From assembly GCF_040947875.1 (NCBI RefSeq), contig NZ_JBFRXN010000002.1, forward strand, positions 1,736,001 through 1,800,000: 64,000 nt of DNA. Direction: 5' to 3'. Positions within the stretch are counted from its first letter, which is position 1. The number at the start of each line of letters is the position of its first letter. The notes below the pieces were generated by a model that saw only the letters and a program-made list of their open reading frames with translations, made no database searches and was not told the origin of the DNA. The stretch is from Pseudomonas sp. MYb118. Lineage in GTDB: Bacteria > Pseudomonadota > Gammaproteobacteria > Pseudomonadales > Pseudomonadaceae. Positions 61,641-64,000 of this stretch are shown piece by piece. A program made the position numbers and the translations under genes.

Positions 61641-62972
61641 TCAGCTGTTGGAGACTTCACCCACCGGCAGCTTCTCCTTGCTGCGCCAGTGCGGCAGGGA
61701 GTTCCAGTAGCGCTGGCCCTTGGCGTCGTCGTACATGCCTTCCCAACGGGCGATAACCAGCACGGCCAGGGCGTTGCCGATCACGTTCAGGGCGGTACGC
61801 GCCATGTCCATGATGCGGTCCACACCGGCGATGAACGCCAGGCCTTCCAGCGGAATACCCACGCTGCCCAGGGTGGCCAGCAGCACCACGAAGGACACGC
61901 CCGGCACGCCGGCGATGCCTTTGGAGGTGACCATCAGGGTCAGCACCAGCAGCAGTTGCTGGCTGATCGACAGGTCGATGCCGTAGAGCTGGGCAATGAA
62001 GATTGCCGCGATGCTCTGGTACAGCGTCGAACCGTCGAGGTTGAACGAGTAGCCGGTCGGCACCACGAAGCTGCAGATGGCTTTGGGTGCGCCGTAGGCT
62101 TCCATCTTCTCGATCACGCGTGGCAGCACGGTTTCCGAGGAGGCGGTGGAGTAGGCCAGCACCAGCTCATCCTTGAAGATGCGCATCAGCTTGATCACCG
62201 AGAAGCCGAACAGGCGGGCGATCAGGCCCAGCACCACGAAGGCGAAGAAGGCGATGGCGACGTAAACCAGGATCACCAGTTTCGCCAGCGGCAGCAGGGA
62301 GGCGAAGCCGAAGTTGGCCACGGTCACCGCGATCAGGGCGAAAACGCCGATCGGGGCGTAGTTCATGATCATGTGGGTGACCTTGAACATGCTTTCCGAC
62401 ACGCCCTGGAACATGTTGACCAGAGGCTCGCGCAAGTCGGGCTTGAGGCTCGACAGGCCCAGGCCGAACAGCACCGAGAAGAAGATGATCGGCAGCATTT
62501 CACCGCGGGCCATGGCCGCGAAGATGTTGGACGGGATCAGGTTGAGGATGGTTTCGATGAACGCATGTTCATGCTGAACCTCCGCCGCCGTGGCCTTGTA
62601 CTTGGAGATGTCGACGGTGCCCAGGGTGCTCATGTCGATGCCGGCGCCCGGATGGAACACGTTGGCCAGCAGCAGGCCGACCACGATGGCGATGGTGGTG
62701 ACGATCTCGAAGTAGACGATGGTTTTCAGGCCGATGCTGCCCAGCTTCTTCGCATCACCGACACCGGCGATGCCGACGATCAGCGAGGAAATGACGATCG
62801 GGATCACGATCATCTTGATCAGACGGATAAAGATATCGCCTGCCGGTTGCAGGACGTTGCTGATCCACCAGGCCTTTTCGGCACTGAAGTGGTTGAGCAG
62901 CGCACCGATTGCAATCCCCAACACCAGACCGATGAGGATCTGCCAGGCGAGGCTGAGCTTTGCCTTCTTCAT
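61641..62972 (-). CDS. gltP: Glutamate/aspartate:proton symporter (DAACS family)
   Basis: Secondary transporter for L-glutamate and L-aspartate, 443 residues. The family (dicarboxylate/amino acid:cation symporter, DAACS) is shown by the serine-rich motif AYSTASSETVLPRVIEKME (near 270-288) and the NLDGSTLYQSIAAIFIAQ stretch (near 309-326, NMDGT-like). GltP and GltS-type members in Pseudomonas are proton coupled, so the symbol is a family-based choice. It precedes a 705-base gap upstream. Confidence 0.9.
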   Translation of the reverse strand: MKKAKLSLAWQILIGLVLGIAIGALLNHFSAEKAWWISNVLQPAGDIFIRLIKMIVIPIVISSLIVGIAGVGDAKKLGSIGLKTIVYFEIVTTIAIVVGLLLANVFHPGAGIDMSTLGTVDISKYKATAAEVQHEHAFIETILNLIPSNIFAAMARGEMLPIIFFSVLFGLGLSSLKPDLREPLVNMFQGVSESMFKVTHMIMNYAPIGVFALIAVTVANFGFASLLPLAKLVILVYVAIAFFAFVVLGLIARLFGFSVIKLMRIFKDELVLAYSTASSETVLPRVIEKMEAYGAPKAICSFVVPTGYSFNLDGSTLYQSIAAIFIAQLYGIDLSISQQLLLVLTLMVTSKGIAGVPGVSFVVLLATLGSVGIPLEGLAFIAGVDRIMDMARTALNVIGNALAVLVIARWEGMYDDAKGQRYWNSLPHWRSKEKLPVGEVSNS

Positions 62973-63677
62973 ATCTTTACCCTTACTTCAGTTTGACTCG
63001 GACTGGATGCGCAAACCGGCTCGCTTGTGGCGAAAAGTGGCGTGCATCCGCCCCCGTATAAGGTGCCCCGGAGCGTTTTTGTGGCTCTCTGGCAGCTGAA
63101 AAAAGGCGCAACTATTCCGATGCGGGGAAGCGGCGTCTAATGCCGTAAACGACTACCCCATACCGAATCGGCATGAGGTTTCTTAGCTAAAAGCGACGTC
63201 GCAAATGGTTCGAAGGTGACATTTTGGCGAATGAAGTGCCGTGAACCGGCCATCTCCGAGGTGGTTGGCTATTTTTTGAACAATTGTCCGACAGCGTTTT
63301 TTCTGAAAAATCCCACAGCGAGCAGCGACAAAACGTCGCGAAATAGAGCGCTTTTTTCTCGATGTACGGTCATGGGAAAACAGCCGGACGAAGAGTGCCG
63401 GTGAGATTTCGAGTGGAGGGGGAGATTGTGCGGCGATACCTGAACAGGTCGCCCGGGGATAAACGTGCAAGCCCTTCGCAAGTCCGTCGCACCATCAGTG
63501 GACGGCGAACTTGCGTCGCAGCTTTTTCCTGACCCGGCCCTTTCGCAGGCACTCCATGTACCCGTAGGTCACTCCGCCCCTGAAACAGGCAGAACGTCCC
63601 GACCCCTTGGTCATGCGCCAGCCTTCCTCGGGCGACGCATCAGAGAGAAGCAATGTTGCTTCTTTCATGTGACAGAT
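62973..63677. other. Gap between gltP and the Ivy-like gene, no gene seen
   Basis: In 705 bases the only open frames are short and unconvincing, and their products are basic and of no recognised family. The right side should carry regulatory sequence for gltP, whose start lies at its left end. A 5-bp inverted repeat GCGAC/GTCGC occurs around 63325-63340. Nothing else was supported. Confidence 0.5.
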
Positions 63678-64000
63678 TCAGTACCAGTTCGGATCTTTCT
63701 TCAGTTGTTCCATCAACAGATCCTGCATGCCCTGGTCCGGCTTGCCGAGGAACCGGTAGTCGGCATGTCGCGTTGGCGACTTGTCCGCCGGTAATCCCGC
63801 AGGCACTTTGACCAGCATGGCGTAGGCATCCTTCCTGTCCAGGCTGACAGCCACAATCAGGCGATCGCTTTTGCACGTGTCACGGCTTTCGCACAGCGGC
63901 CCCACCAGATAGTTGTCACCATCTTCCTGCACCGTATTCATTTGCTCGGCGTCACCGGACAGGTTCATCACCCATTCCGGCAGGCGTTCTTCCTTTTTCA
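63678..64000 (-). CDS. Ivy-like lysozyme inhibitor (5' end outside window)
   Basis: The last 106 residues of a protein whose C-terminus, PTRHADYRFLGKPDQGMQDL through KKDPNWY, matches the Ivy (inhibitor of vertebrate lysozyme) family. Ivy proteins are periplasmic or secreted and plug the active site of C-type lysozyme with a cystine loop of sequence CKPHDC. Here the corresponding loop reads CESRDTC: one residue longer and with Arg where the active-site His sits. The N-terminal signal peptide must lie beyond the window edge. Lysozyme inhibition by this variant is therefore uncertain. Confidence 0.7.
   Translation of the reverse strand, partial: KKEERLPEWVMNLSGDAEQMNTVQEDGDNYLVGPLCESRDTCKSDRLIVAVSLDRKDAYAMLVKVPAGLPADKSPTRHADYRFLGKPDQGMQDLLMEQLKKDPNWY

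Noticed and set aside
63183..63470. 95-codon minus-strand open frame in the gltP-Ivy gap
   Set aside because: No ribosome-binding site, no family resemblance, composition unlike neighbouring genes.

Overview
The window is chromosomal DNA carrying the replication-origin neighbourhood of a Pseudomonas, most likely a member of the P. fluorescens complex. The genus assignment rests on the gene order (atp operon, parB-parA-rsmG-mnmG, mnmE-yidC-yidD-rnpA-rpmH, oriC, dnaA-dnaN-recF-gyrB), on parS sites of the TGTTCCACGTGGAACA type, and on abundant Pseudomonas-type REP doublets. The species-group level is inference. No tRNA, rRNA, CRISPR array, transposase or prophage gene was seen.

Left arm, 1-18067, mostly minus strand: the ATP synthase operon atpI-B-E-F-H-A-G (atpG runs off the left edge); the segregation and translation-fidelity cluster parB, parA, rsmG, mnmG; then, in the opposite direction, a three-gene iron-signalling cassette (FecI-type sigma factor, FecR-type anti-sigma factor, TonB receptor with an STN signalling domain) behind a probable Fur box. 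This cassette lies between mnmG and mnmE. Then come mnmE, yidC, yidD, rnpA and rpmH.

Origin, about 18.2-18.6 kb: an AT-rich stretch and six DnaA boxes between rpmH and dnaA. A second AT-rich, DnaA-box-rich gap lies upstream of mnmG at 9.67-9.95 kb. Two parS sites lie inside recF, 3.4-4 kb from the origin. Perfect DnaA nonamers are also scattered through genes from 6.5 to 47.7 kb (at least 28 counted by eye).

Right arm, 18634-48000: dnaA-dnaN-recF-gyrB on the plus strand; a decayed gap; glyQ-glyS-gmhB-plsC (minus); tag and htrB1 lipid A acyltransferase, then pilZ (plus); a TPR protein, trkA, rsmB, fmt and def (minus); tsaP-like LysM protein, dprA and tsaC (plus); qor (minus); hemF-aroE (plus). 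A choline-O-sulfate locus follows: betC sulfatase and an orphan choline-binding protein, a divergent LysR regulator, and a SulP anion transporter downstream.

Distal part, 47852-64000: small enzymes (NAD-binding protein, DOPA-dioxygenase-like, GFA-type), a CitMHS transporter, TerC, a Na/Pi cotransporter, a membrane-anchored M16 peptidase-like protein, a DUF5924/DUF2914 membrane protein, a four-gene MCE lipid-transport operon with an MlaB-MlaE fusion, a fused SpmA/SpmB-type protein, gltP, and the end of a lysozyme-inhibitor (Ivy-like) gene at the right edge. Nine REP doublets (REPINs) occupy gaps between 32 and 62 kb, and none lies in the origin-proximal core. Most of the window is conserved housekeeping sequence. 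The least ordinary items are the two DnaA-box clusters with the iron cassette between mnmG and mnmE, the dispersed DnaA boxes, the MCE operon and the variant Ivy-like protein.
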